The translations under genes were made by a program, and so were the position numbers. Under the pieces are notes generated by a model, which was given only the letters and a program-made list of their open reading frames with translations, did not search any database and was not told the DNA's origin. A stretch of 64,000 nucleotides of DNA from Anagrus nilaparvatae (taxonomy: Eukaryota; Arthropoda; Insecta; Hymenoptera; Mymaridae). This document shows, in pieces, positions 1-12,995 of this stretch; position 1 is the first letter of the stretch, and the number at the start of each line of letters is the position of its first letter. Where the stretch lies: NCBI GenBank assembly GCA_022575985.1, contig JAKSXM010000272.1, forward strand, positions 31,265,501 through 31,329,500, given 5' to 3'.

Positions 1-717
1 CTTAAAGTCTTGGTCATTTTTTTCAATTTTGGGTTCGTCCCGTCTATTTTTTTAATAAATAAAAAAAAAAAAATAAAAAAAAAAAAAAAATTTTTGAACG
101 ATTTTTGCGAAAAATGTAAATTTTCTGAAAATGAATGATGTGATACCATGGCCATAGTAGAAGATATTTGTACACGATTTCTCAAAAGTATGTATTTTCC
201 ACGCACACAATGAATTTGCCTGATTTTTATTGTAATCGCTTGCAAATTGTATCTAGAAAAATAGACTCTAAAAATAAATTTGCGAACCTCCAGTTGGCTC
301 AATAGAACCCCCCCCCCCCCCCTCATTTCGAGGTATTTAAAAAAAAAAACCCAATAATTACGTGTGAAAAAATTCTATTAATTCTAAAATTTTAAAATTC
401 TATTAATTCTATATTTGCTTTTGCGCAAAAAGATCCCAACAGATGAAAATATTTTCTACTCACAAAACTTAGTAAAAAAGAACTTAAAATCTTAATTATT
501 TTTCATATGCGATATCAAAAGATTCATGACCTTTTAAAGACAATCATGATTAGCTAAAAGTTAATAACGGATACTAAGCTTATTTTTAATACCGGTCAAA
601 ATATAATAATGAAAATAAAAAATTAAATTAAAGATGCTTTTCTGATAAGCTACTTCAGATAGCAACCTGAGCGAAGTCGGGCTAATTCATAGAAGCTTTA
701 TAATATTGAAGTTTTAC
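1..717 (-). other. Nipped-A intron (partial) with a poly-C run
   Basis: This is intronic by inference: the donor after FRKM is at 717 and no matching next exon (kinase C-lobe/FATC) can be read on the minus strand here. It is AT-rich, with poly-A tracts near 61-90 and an uninterrupted run of about 16 C near 306-322. No gene seen. Confidence 0.7.
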
Positions 718-3700
718 CATTTTTCTAAATATCCAATAATCTGTAGCAGCAGGGAATGTTTTGACAGCCCAATCTCGGAGCATAGTCTTAGAAACCATAT
801 TACTTTGAATATCTTTCAATATATCTCGTAAAACTTGATGACTACCTTGAGATCCTCTGGCTTGAACCGTTGCTAATCTGTCATAATATTTAGCTATAGG
901 ATCATCGTGTTCAATACCTAATTTAGCACAGCCTTGTTTATAAATATCCAACAAGGATATTGATGCCGGATTGTCTTCAACAAGTCTCATATGAGGTGAA
1001 ACCGCAACAACTCTTGGTACAGTAAAATGTAAAAATCTTCGCGAAGTTTCTTTTTGTTTTGCTAAATAATGATTAAGCATTCTTAATAATTGTAAAACTC
1101 TTTCTTCTCGTCGAGCATCTCCCAATCCTGCATCATTTACTACCAAGTAAGGATACAATCTACCATTGTGCCCCCGAATTCTTAATCTGCGAGCGGCAGT
1201 ATTGTGTCTTTGTATTACTTCTACCCTGGGCATAAATCTAGCAATCCTTACATAATAATGAGAATGCTGAAAGCATTTAAATTTCAGAATTGCATTACAT
1301 TACTCAAAGCATATCACAAATCATATCACAAATTTAGTACTTACTTTTGGTAAAAGGAATTCTCCTGGGAGTTCAACTTCAGCTGTTTTTAAACTGAAGT
1401 TACTCAAAAATCTACACTTTTCTTCAATAAGGAATGACCTGCAACAATCATCTTTTTAAAACAAAAGTTTGTATAAATGGGGAAAAAAAATATAATGCTA
1501 ATCATACTTTGGTAATTGTTTAGTTTTTCCTTCAAGAATTTTTATCCATTTTTTAAATTTACTTATCAGATTATGCAACAAGCGTGCTCCAGGTAAATTA
1601 AAATCAAAATCACTAATAAATTGTTGTTTCATTTTTTGGAAATCAGGGTCTTGTATTGTTGCCTGTGCTCGACGCGCTAAGGATTCAGAAGCAGCCGAAC
1701 CAAAAGTATTTGTTATATTTTGAGAAGATGATATATTTTCTAGGCAGATAATTAAGAAAATGAGTACTTATTTTTTTATAATTAAAACATGTTAAGGATT
1801 CCAGCTCAACTGCGTCCTAGTTAGATTAAAGGATCACAAAGATCGTTCAACACTAGCTTTTTTAAAAGTAGAACTAAAAATAAGTACTGTCATCCACTTT
1901 TAATTTTCTAGATCCTTGATTATAGTCAGGGTTTTTTTGGGTTTTTGGCCTAATTAGTTAAATTGAGTTAATTTAAGTAGGCTAAAAACACAAAAATGCC
2001 TAATCGAAATCAAGGATTTGATCTAGAAAGCTAAAAGTGGCTAAGAGTATTTTTACTTGTACTTTTGGCAAAAACTAGTTTGGACTGATTTCTGCCACTC
2101 TTTAGTCAAACTAGAGCTTTGTTGGGGCGGAATCTTTAATATAAAAATAAAAAACCATTTACCAAATGTCGATACAAGCTTTTTGACAAAATTTAATGTA
2201 TGAGGTGTAATTGTAGCTTCACTTACAGCTTCGCGATTTTCAAAAGCTATTGCATGACATTTTGCCAATCCTTGTCGAAGTTGACGTAATACTTCTTCAT
2301 ACCAACTTTCCCGGAACCAAACCATCTAAATTGAAAATAATGATTATGAAGTTTATATTTCCAATTTTACGTCATTATAATAAGCATTTACCTGATCAAC
2401 AATGCCTTCAAGACTAGATAAAATAGTAGGGTGAATTTCTCTCTGCATATGCATGATTTTTGAACACATCCACATGGGTAATGTAGCTTTGGCTTTCATT
2501 TCAGGTACCGTTTGAGCTTGTTGAATTCCAGCAGCCCCAGATTTATCTTGTGCTTTTAGCTTTTCTTGAGTTAATTCAGCACTTTTGTATCGTTCTCTTT
2601 GTTCAATTTTAAGAGTCAAGTACAAGGTTCTTATTGAGAAATACACAGCTTGTGGAAACATTCTACCAACTTGACTAAGAAGATTTAATATGACATTTCC
2701 CTCATGTCTTACAAGACACATTAATAACTGAGGTATCCAAGGTAACCATTGAATGGGTGGTACACCAACAGCATATTTGTCAACAACATCCATTAACGAG
2801 GATTTCTCATCATCATAAGTTAATAACCACAAAACTTTGGCTAAATACTTTCTAGACTTTGACTCATTCTGATGTCTGCATGAATGTAAGAAACATGTTA
2901 TAGCTGATACTCCGATATTAATTTGTCTTGGATCACGCGTAAATACCGTCTCAAGATAATCACCCCATAATGCCCAAGCTTTAACTAATGTATCGTGTAA
3001 TTGTACAGCTGCAGAAAATGCTTTGTTTGCTTCATCTGATCGCCCGCTTTGGGACAATAACATTCCTTTGAGGGCATAAAATTCAGCAGTCATTTCCTTC
3101 GTAAAGTATTTGATATTTGTTGATTCAATAACTTCTAAGCCTTCTTGCAACTCATTTTTACCAGAAACTGAAGCCATTTGTAAATAGCATTTAACTTGTT
3201 GCCTTATCTTTTGAAAACAATCAACGATAGGAACACTAGGGATAGTATAAATTCTTGATAATGAGTCTAAACAAACACCACATAAATTATGTTTACGTGC
3301 AATTTTTCCAAAATGTATTATTGCCTGAGCAGATGAATGAACACCCAACATTGAATGACTAGTAGTTTGATCTTGCTGTGAATCATAATGTGCAGAAATA
3401 AATGTATAATGATGTTGCCTCCAGGTAAAAATATCAGACCAATGACTTAAATCATCAGCTATAACGGGTAATCTGTTTCTCCATGTTTTGACAATTGCTT
3501 TCATATCATGTAGTGATGAACTCCTACCGTGTAACAAACCTTGATGAATTTGCATAGCTTCTTGCAATTCCATTATTTGTTGAGCTGCTTGTAATAAAGG
3601 TAAGTGAATATGACTAACAATGTGTGGTAATCGTCGCCACTCTCTCATGCAAAAGTTAGAAGCCAACTCCACGTATCGTTCTACCGCGCTTAAATGTTGA

Positions 3701-6700
3701 TCTTCACTGTGACAAATTGCCAAGAATCCTCTGTATAAATTTACTTTCCACATCATTTCTTTTGGACAGTTTTGTTCAACTTGAGATAACGCATCTTTCA
3801 TCATTGTCCAATTTGGTATCCTCCAAGAGCTTTCTAAAATTAAGAATGGATTTTTTTCAGACTTTTTGCTTCCATAATCCAAAAGTAGATCCCATTGATT
3901 CAATTCTTTAGCACATCGAATCCAATGATTTTCCCATAATATAGATTCTCTTTGAGCTTTAAATGGTGCTGGAGTTGATACATAATCTTGTTTGAATTTT
4001 GTCATGGCTAAATCATAAGCACCTTGTGCTTGCTCGAAAAACCCTTGTTGCTCTAAAGCAGTAGCTTGCACTGTTTCTTTATACTGAGCATGTTTTTGCC
4101 ATAGACCAGACCACATATCTTCTTCGCATAATAAAGAATACATATCTGATAGAGAGTCTAATACTTCTGCATGTGGACTATTATCTGGCTCAAAATCATA
4201 ACAATCACTTTCTCTTTTAGTTTTCACAAAAGCTTGACTTAAACTATCGGATGTTAGCTTCTCTAAGCTTAATGTCATGCGGTGCCATAAATTATGAGAT
4301 CTTCCTAAATACTTCATTAATGCTGGTCTTATAGGTACAGATGGATTGCAATGAACCATGGCTTCGACAAATGTTGCTATTGCACTTGGATGACAATCTT
4401 TTTGAATAACATGAGTACCGCTGCAAATAAAAGGTACTATTTCAGCCATTAAAGCATTTTGTTGATGCTCATCTAAAATACCCCAAAGTTGTGGAAAAGT
4501 ATCTAGCCAAACTTTTTCAGCTAAGCTAGTATCCATGTGACAAAGTTGAGCTGTTGCATTAAGAAGTTGCTCTGTTTTAATTTTTTTAATGTTTTCTAAA
4601 AATCCAGCTTGATTATTTATTAGCTGAGCCAAAGTTGTCTTTTTGCAAGCAGTTATTTCATCTGATGGTGCAGATACATCGATATTGGAAAAGTCAACAT
4701 CAAGTATTTCTTCTTTTATTTCTGTTTCAGTAAAATCTTGAATTTCTTCTTTTATAGTGGAATATGTCATAAAGTTCTTTTTATCTTCAATATCGCTTTG
4801 GTTTATCAAGGACTGAATGCTTGGCAGCAAATTATCTTGATTTGACATTTGCACTTGCTTTGTTGAATCAGCAGTTACAAGTAAGAGTTCAATACATTGT
4901 TTTATCCAATAATGTGGACCCATTGCATCCCAACTTTGACTGCAAATTATGTATAGTAATCTCTCATACAGTCTTCTTCTCATTGAACCATCAAATACTT
5001 CAAAGAATTTTGCTCTTATGTGTGGCTGTATGCATCTTAATCCACTCAAAAATGCTGGTTCAAGTTTTGAAGTTAAATCTGAAGCTTTCAATGTATCATC
5101 TCTATAAACGTAATTGACAAGTTCTAAAAATTGACCATTCAATTCAAGATCATCGGGAAATCTTTTCTCAACATACTGCATCATTTTAACCAACAAAATT
5201 GATTTTTCACGAAGACTTGGAGCTTGATTAACAGCAACTGGATTTTTGTTTTTCATCCATTCTTCCAACATTTTTGTTATAGCTTTCATTACTTTAATAT
5301 CTTGAGTTTTTTCAATTAGCCCTACTAAAATAGATCCTATAAACGATTTTCTCATGTCCACTCCCATTACTGCAACGCGGTTTTTTACTAAATCAAGACT
5401 CATAATTAAAAGTTCACTTCCTACTTGATTATTTTCTGTTTGGCTTGGATGCAAATGATCTTTTGCCATTCTATGTAAGACTCGCATAAAAGGTGATATT
5501 ATTCTATCAATGTAGCTTTGATTGTTTGTACAAGCAGCTTTTAGCATCATTAGAGTACCAAATAAAGAACTGGGTGTTGCTGATGCATTTTTTTCAAAGG
5601 TTGCCAAGCCATCTACCACAAATTTGCCAACAGTTCCATAAAGGGTTTCTAATTCTTCGTGCTTGGAAGCTACCGTAGAAGTAGTTGCTTCAGTTGGAAA
5701 AATTGTCATTAGTCTTGACAGTAACGCGTGAACCAATCTAATGACTCTAGCATTTGTATTATTTATACAAAGACCTAAGCCTCTTTGAAGTGGCTTAAAG
5801 CTGGTCAAAATTTGTTCTCGTTTCATGACTCCAAGTAAAAATGTCAACAAATCAAGAGCAGTGCAAATATTTCCTAAGTTTGGCTGTGGGGTTTCAATAC
5901 TGCAAAAAACTTTATCCAACCAACCTAATTTTAAATCTGATTGGGGCCAAACATCAGGTTTTAATGCCATTTTAAGCAAAGCTACACATCTTTTGGAAAG
6001 TTGCTCCCCAGGATTACCTGGAGTAGGTGTAGCATCATTAACTTGACAGGCTAAACGTAATAAAAATGCCAATACAGCATCTGCGTGAGATTTTTCTATC
6101 GGTTTTGTAGCACCTAATTCTATTTTTGGAGTTACCAAAGGGGATAAACCTGAAGCTGCATGATTTCCGGGGGTTTCTAATTGAGTAGCTAAACGCTTAT
6201 TTGGTGGTTCAAGAGAATCGTCACTCGATGATCGTTTTAAAGGGTTATTAACTACAGTACCACTAGTTGATCCTCCATTTTCAGAGCTTTCAGCCTCATC
6301 CTTAATTCGGTGAAGTTCCCATTTAATTATTACTTCAGCCAACTCAACAGCTAATCGTCTATGATCTAGTGTTGCTGTAGGACTAAAGCCCAATCTTTGA
6401 ATAGAATTGACCATATGTTGAGTTAAGTGATGTCTCACGGGATAGTAAACTTTATAGTGCCTAACAACTAATTGTAAAATATGGAATAATTGTTGCATAG
6501 AATGACCTTCTTCAACAATTATTTTTTTTGTCCAATAACTTAGCAATCTATAACCATCATCTAATCTAAGAGGCATCGATGGAGTCATTATTTCCAAGGC
6601 TTGACGTACTACATTTCTTGCCTCCACTGCATGAGCTTTTAAAAGACTGTGAAAAACCTGAAAATTAAAGTTATTATTTTAAGGCTTTGCATGCAAGTTT

Positions 6701-9700
6701 TGGAAGGTAAGCCAATAATTTTAACATACCTGCAAAACAATTTTTTTATGGATAGCAAATTTGGCAATAACATGACTGAGCAATAAATGTCCTTGGTAAC
6801 GTGTTACTGGATCAACACAATTTTTACCAAGAAGGCAAGGCCATGCAAAAGTCATAATGCGTCTTAGCTTATTTCCTTGACTCTTGTCTATTCTATCATG
6901 AATGTATTGTGGTGCAAGCTCTAATAGAAGACAAGAACATTGCAACAAGGCAATCCTTACACAATCAGGTGAGCAAAGAGGATTATCTGCATCAATTATT
7001 TTATTTATGAATACGGAAACTACGTTTTCTGGTGTGTCTTGATATGGAGATGGTGCATTTCCAACTAACTTTGTGTCTTCTCCTTTTTCAAAACTCACAG
7101 CAAAACATGGAATTATTATTAATTGTATAACTTTAGATTTTAATTCGGGAGACATTGTGTTGGATGGAAAATGTTCAACAAATCTGAAGAAGGCACTTCT
7201 CTTCCATTCGACTGTATATTCTTGAGCAACAGTATTTTCTAAGAAATCTCGTAAAAATTGAAAATCAGGAATGTATCTGCCACATGTTGCTCTTAGCAAT
7301 TGGAATAGCAAATCTATATCGTTTGGATGGTGACAAAAATAATGAAGCAAAATTTTTACAATAAGTTTTGGCTCCTTCCAAAGACTAAAGTCAACATTTT
7401 CAACTTTTTTATGAATATTGTGATATTCTTCATTACACCAAATTTGTTTTAGCGCGGCAACTAATTGATTTTGAGTTGATAACCATTGCTCATCAAATTT
7501 TATCAGTATAGAAACTATCTTTATTGCTTGATGTTGGAGTTCACTTTTTTCGCTATGCGTTAAATTTGAATTATTTTGTGAATGAGCTAATAGCATTGCA
7601 TAAAGTTTTGCAGAACTCTTAAGCAAAACATCTCTAAAAGGTTTCCCGTCTTTGTGCTTAATAAGAAATTCAAGATATCGACTCCACTGTTGATCTTTTA
7701 CATTGTTATCATGCAAAAAAAGAGTTAAGGTTTCTGATGGGTATCTTAACAAAAATTTCATTAGCGGTACACGAAATGGACTAGATGCTTCAACTAGCAA
7801 TGATTTTTCAGTTTGCATCACTAGCCTACACAAAACGTCTATAAATTTTGCTGTAGCAGCCGGAATTTGATGAAATATTCCAATAATAATTGCTATCTTT
7901 TGTTCATTTTCTCCAGATTTTGAAACTCCCTTATGAGCTTGAATTAAATTTTCAAGGAGTTTCTTTAAATGCTGTAATAACTGTTCACACAGAGTTATGC
8001 TAAAAGTACTTGGAAATAACTGAGTTAAATAAGACAGTCTTTTAACACAATTTAGACTTAAATTTCTATGATCACCCAATTTAAGGAGCATTGGTCTCAT
8101 AATTACATGAACAGTTTCCATATCAATTTGGAAGCCTGCAATAAATTTTTGCATGCATTCAAAAGCTGCTTCTTGTAATTCAGCATTTGGTTTTTCTAAA
8201 GCTTCATATAAAACTTCAAAAATAATTTGACGTCTTGAAACTATGTAATGACAAGCAGCTAAGGCCCTTAAAGCTGATTTTCTAACAGGTATCAAATTTG
8301 AAACTGATTTATAGCATGGTAATTTACTAAGACTAACATCCTCAGCTCTATTTAAAGCCAATAACTCTTTGAAAAATACTTCATGTTCAACTGTTTCTAA
8401 ATTAATTGTAAATAATCTAGGATTAAGTGTTGTACAAAATGTATTTCCATCCATTAAACCAATTTGTGCATTTGCTGGCTGATGTCTTAACAAATGCTTT
8501 TTTGGAGGAATCATGTCAGCCAAAACTTCTTTATGTGGTTCCATAACTTCAGTTACTGTTTTGTTTTGGATTTCTGCTAAAAGTTTTAGTGAAGACATTG
8601 CTTGCTCTCGAACAATTGTATGCGGCGAAGTAACTTGACGAACTAATTCGTGTGTTACATCAAACAAAGCTTTATTTTGGGCCTCAATTAATTCGGGATT
8701 ACCATCTTGAATTCTCAAATCTACACAAACTCTCAACATTTTTTCAAGGTTTGCCTTAGCCATATCTATGGCACCATTAGATACTTCTCCTGTAAGATCC
8801 ATCATTACAAATATCAAAGCTTTTAAAAAGACAAATAAATGATTCAATACCCATTTGGTAGCCATATTTTCAAACAAAAATTTAATGGCTATACAACCAC
8901 CTAATTTAGCATACCAAGCTCTTTCATAGCATAGAGAGCACATTTTTTCTGCCAAATATTCCATTAGTGGTAATTGACAAGCTCGTTCTTTAGAGCCAAG
9001 AATATTAGTTGCAGTTTCTAAAATTAATACAAGTGCCAAATTTCCAGGTTTACAAAGTTCTTTTTCTTCATGACCAATGATAATCGTCAAAGCATCAATT
9101 ATGACTAATGGATCTTGTCCATAGTATCGATTTTTTCCTGTTAAGCAAAATGGTCCTGCTTGCTGAGCTATAGAAACCATTGTATAATGCCTTACTATAC
9201 TAAACATTGGACCCAAAACAGATTGTCTTAATTCTTTAATAGCTGCTGCAACAAAAAGCCCTGTAAGAGCTGTTTGTTGAACATTTCGAGCAACAGTGTC
9301 CAAGTTTTTATAATAAAGGTTTTGAGGTAATGGTTGAATTTCTCCTTCTTTAAACATTGGATGCATGAAAAATTTATACAAAGATGATCTATCGTCATCT
9401 ATTTTGATTGAAGCAGCTAAATAGCAGTTTATGACTTGCCAGCATTGTTTTCTATAAAATAAATCTGTATTATTAGATTTTAATGCATTAAAAGCCACAT
9501 CGATAACCTTTTCAATAGGAAAGTCGACGGGCTTGGAAGATTCTTGGAAATAAGCTACAACGGTTGGTGGATTTGTTTCTCTATCATTATATTCTAATTT
9601 TTGAGGTTCAATCATCATTTTGCGATTACCACCACCAAATTTACCCAAAACCCTGAATGCAACCTGCGCAACTTGATCAGTTGGGTTTCTTAAAGTTCTC

Positions 9701-12449
9701 CACAAAGCTTGCATTAGATCAGCTCTTACTGGTTGAATATGTTCATATAAGAAATCTGGTTGTAAATTATCAACACAAAGCTCCAATGTTCTTAAACCTT
9801 GACTGACCAAAGTATGACTTCCATTTAAAGCTGATACCAAGGGATCCATCAACATAGGTAAGTATGGTAAAAGCGAACTTAATCTCACAGGCACAGTCAA
9901 ACATAATTCAACAAATAAATCTTTCATGTGTTGTTTATGTAACCCTGACTGCAAGCGATTTAAACCTTCCAATAAGTTTGGTAGCAAGGGTAAAAATTCC
10001 TGGTATAAAAGATCATGAGATCCACCTCCAATAGATCTAAATAATGCTCTTAATAACAGAAAATAATTATAAGGTTCCTTGGCTGACATGGCTAATTCCA
10101 TTGATCTGTTAACTATTTGATGCAAATGAGGCCTGAGCATGTGTTCATTTTCAGCAGGGAAAAGAGAAACACTACCAAAAACAAGTTTAAATAATCTTAA
10201 GTAAAGATTACTTCTGTCCACATTTGAACCCATATCATCCATTCTTTCCAACAAGTATTCAACTAGTACAGTTGCAAAAATGGGAGAAGTTGTTGGATTT
10301 GCCAAAAAAGAATTCCCAATAATTTGTAAGGCTGCATTTTTAAATATCCTTTCAACCATATAATCAATTGTAGTTGAAAATATTTCTTGAAAAGTTTGCG
10401 GCGACATCATTGAAAATACACCACTAAAATGTTCTAAAACATCCTTTTCTTCTTTGCTTCTTACAGTTTGCGGTTGTACAGGTCTTCCAGGTTGAACAAG
10501 AGCACCAATAACAGGAGGACCAATTGTATAAATATCCAACGCCTGTAAGCCCCATTTAACAAGTCTAATAAATACCAAAGTTTCTTTTGGCTGCAAAGGC
10601 TTTGACGTTGTTACTTCGCCCGATTTCCGATGACAAAGTGCCCAAGTTATTGTTTTTGTTCCGCAAACTAAAGTTTTTACTAAACCACGATAATCTTGAA
10701 CATTACAGTTTTGATTTTGAGATGAAGGAAAACCAAATTTAGACTTAACACTCTCTTTTTCTTCTTGTAGTTCTACGATATTTGGTTTTACGTCTTCTCC
10801 AGTTTTACTGTCATTTGGGGAAACTGGTGTTTGCTTTGCTTTGTTTAAAAGTATTGGCATTTGTAATTTTGTTATAGTTTTAAATTTAAGTACAAAAACT
10901 TCCAACATTCTCATCAATAATTCTCTTCCTTGAGTTCCATTTTCAGCTTCAGCTCTTGAAATAATACATTCTACTAAATTCAATAATAATTTACAGGACA
11001 TGGTTTGTATGGACGCCGGCAAACTTTGATCATGAACATTTTTACTGAATAAATGAACCGCTCGAGCTAAATCTGTCAAGGGTAGATGCTTGCGCACATG
11101 GTGAACTAAATCTGCAAGAGTTGAATAAGCTAATGGTCTTAATGATTCATAAGACGTCCAGCCATGACCTAGCAAAACTTCTTCATCAAACAAACGTTCC
11201 ATGTGAGGCACAAATTTAGTTCTTAAATCAGTTGCTAAAATATGCCTGGCAGCTATGAGTAATTCTTTGCGAAGATGAGCAACCTCCATTGGACAGAGTG
11301 TTAATAAACCTAACATACCTTTGACCATCATATTGCTATGTTGAGCAACAACATCTTGGTAAATTCGAATAATGTAGGCAAGAAATGACAAAGTTTTAAC
11401 TTGAGCACCAATAAAATCAACAAAAACTTCTTTGTTAAAACCTACAGAGCTTCTGTGCTGGGGACTTGGTTGAAGTGTTATTGTCGTCATTATTAATGGT
11501 ATAAAGTCTGAAACATCTTGATGCACATTTTGTTTATAAATCTGATACATGAGTACGACTATAATCGGAAGTTCTTGAAGAACTTTAAGCGACAGTACAG
11601 CTTTTGGGATTAAATTATACTGAAAAAAGAAATAGAATTAGAGAAACAGATTTGAAGAAAAGTTTTGTATTTGAAGAAATACGTACAGTTTGTACATTTC
11701 CATCTGCATTTAGTTCTTCGCATATTATAGGTGTAACTGTGAAAGTTTCTTGCAAGATTGGTTCTAAATTTGCAGCAGATAAATTTCTAACTCTCAAAGG
11801 TTGCCGAGGTTCAAATATCTTTGGTAAATTTTTGGGCAATTCACTGTATATTGATTTGACGAATTGCAAAAAATGTTGTATCTGTAAAAATTGATATTGA
11901 TTTAAAATAATAAAAAGTTTTTTTTTTCAAATAAAGTATCTTTTTTTATACCTCTGGATTAAAAGTTGGTCTGTATTGCTTATGTAATTCAATAATTATC
12001 CTTAAGCAAACTAATATATTTTCTTCATTCTCTGTTTCTAACAAAGAAAGCATTAAGCTCAATATTTGTTTAACGTACGGCCTCAAATATTCGTTTGTCG
12101 GTAATCTGTGAATCATTTCTAATATTAGCTTTCTAACCATTTGATTATGGTACTCCGATATAAAATGAGGTTCTCCTTCTTGAAGAATTTTTAAAAAATT
12201 CTTCATTAAGTGCTCTAAAAATGCAGGATATTGAGGAGAGCACAGTATCACCTATTTTATTAGAATTTATGTAATAAGTTAATTGAGTATTAAAAAAAAA
12301 AAAAAAAAGCTTTTATGTACTTCAAAATTGTCAGACAATTCTTGAGCGGCCTTTAATTTTGATTCATCTTTTGCTGTAGACTCAGCTAGCATGTTGACGT
12401 AGGATCTATATTGGTTCATTTGGGTAACCGGATCAATTGGTGGTGCCAT
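718..12449 (-). CDS. Nipped-A: Nipped-A / TRRAP (Tra1) PIKK-family scaffold, 3' end outside window
   Basis: Transcription cofactor scaffold shared by SAGA and Tip60/NuA4 acetyltransferase complexes in the nucleus; it contacts activators and is a pseudokinase in known members. Exons on the minus strand: 12449-12321 (ATG, begins MAPPIDPVTQ), 12251-11952, 11881-11687, 11619-6730, 6657-2392, 2325-2163, 1739-1508, 1438-1345 and 1266-718. All introns are GT-AG and all phases join, giving 3606 codons without a stop. The two giant exons hold the HEAT-like solenoid (motifs such as LLRALFRSIGGGSHDLLYQE) and the FAT region (REWRRLPHIVSHIH, WRNRLPVIADDLSHW). The last exons enter the PI3K-like domain (RVEVIQRHNTAARRL, HQVLRDILKDIQSN). 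A donor follows FRKM at 718, and the rest of the pseudokinase and the FATC tail are not found in 1-717, so they lie outside. Two IKEE motifs near exon-5 residue 650-670 fit a SUMO-acceptor pattern (inference). Identity is very secure from continuous similarity to TRRAP. Confidence 0.97.
1843..2089. repeat. Imperfect inverted repeat in a Nipped-A intron
   Basis: Arms of about 105-110 bp (about 1848-1958 and 1975-2083) are inverted copies with scattered mismatches and small indels. Both contain a CCACTTTTA...TTCTAGATC...CCTTGATT block in opposite orientation. It fills most of the intron between exons 2163-2325 and 1508-1739. It is probably a MITE or foldback copy. Target duplications are not obvious. 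Confidence 0.7.
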
Positions 12450-12995
12450 TGTTTTTGTTTTCCAGTCAATAAGCTTTTTAATTATTTAACTTATAACATC
12501 CCTAAAAAAAGAAACATAAAGTTATCATTATTTTACTTAATCATTGAAAATCTATATTGTAAACAATCCATAGCAACCACTGTGCATTATGAATTCCATT
12601 ACATCTTGACATTTTTGTATTTTTATTTTTTTTTGTTTTTTTTTTTTCATACTTTAGCTTTCATTTTAATTTTGTATTTAGTTTTCTCAATTCAAGCTTC
12701 TTGCTTGAAGCTTAATTAGTTTCCCGGATTTTTACAAAGGCTTTAAGGGGAAGCTTTTTTTGGATCTCTTTTGTAAAAGAAAATGCATTTTTTTTAAATA
12801 TGAAAGAAAAGAATAATTTAAAATAATAATAAGCTGGTTCCTATGTACATGAAATTATTGATTTATAGAAATATTAAAAAAAAGTACTGAAGTTTCAAAG
12901 AAAACTTTGTTTGGATAAGGATTTAGTATTTAACGAATCGTTTCTCGATAATGAATTAATTTAAAGTTTAATTTTAAAAAAAGTACTAATAAACA
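12450..12995. promoter_or_regulatory. Shared intergenic region of the Nipped-A / NWD head-to-head pair
   Basis: The start codons of the two divergent genes are 546 bp apart, so the segment must hold both 5' UTRs and both core promoters. It is AT-rich with poly-T tracts near 12627-12650. No convincing TATA box at a usual spacing, and no CpG cluster. A bidirectional promoter is inferred from layout only. Confidence 0.5.

Noticed and set aside
306..322. Poly-C run as a regulatory or secondary-structure element
   Set aside because: A single homopolymer in an intron, likely slippage or assembly uncertainty. No partner sequence was found.
3717..6046. Plus-strand open frames inside the Nipped-A exons
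   Set aside because: They are antisense shadows of long, well-conserved coding exons.
11604..11894. Plus-strand 96-codon frame near 11.6-11.9 kb
   Set aside because: It overlaps the minus-strand Nipped-A exon 11687-11881, whose sequence and splice sites fit TRRAP.
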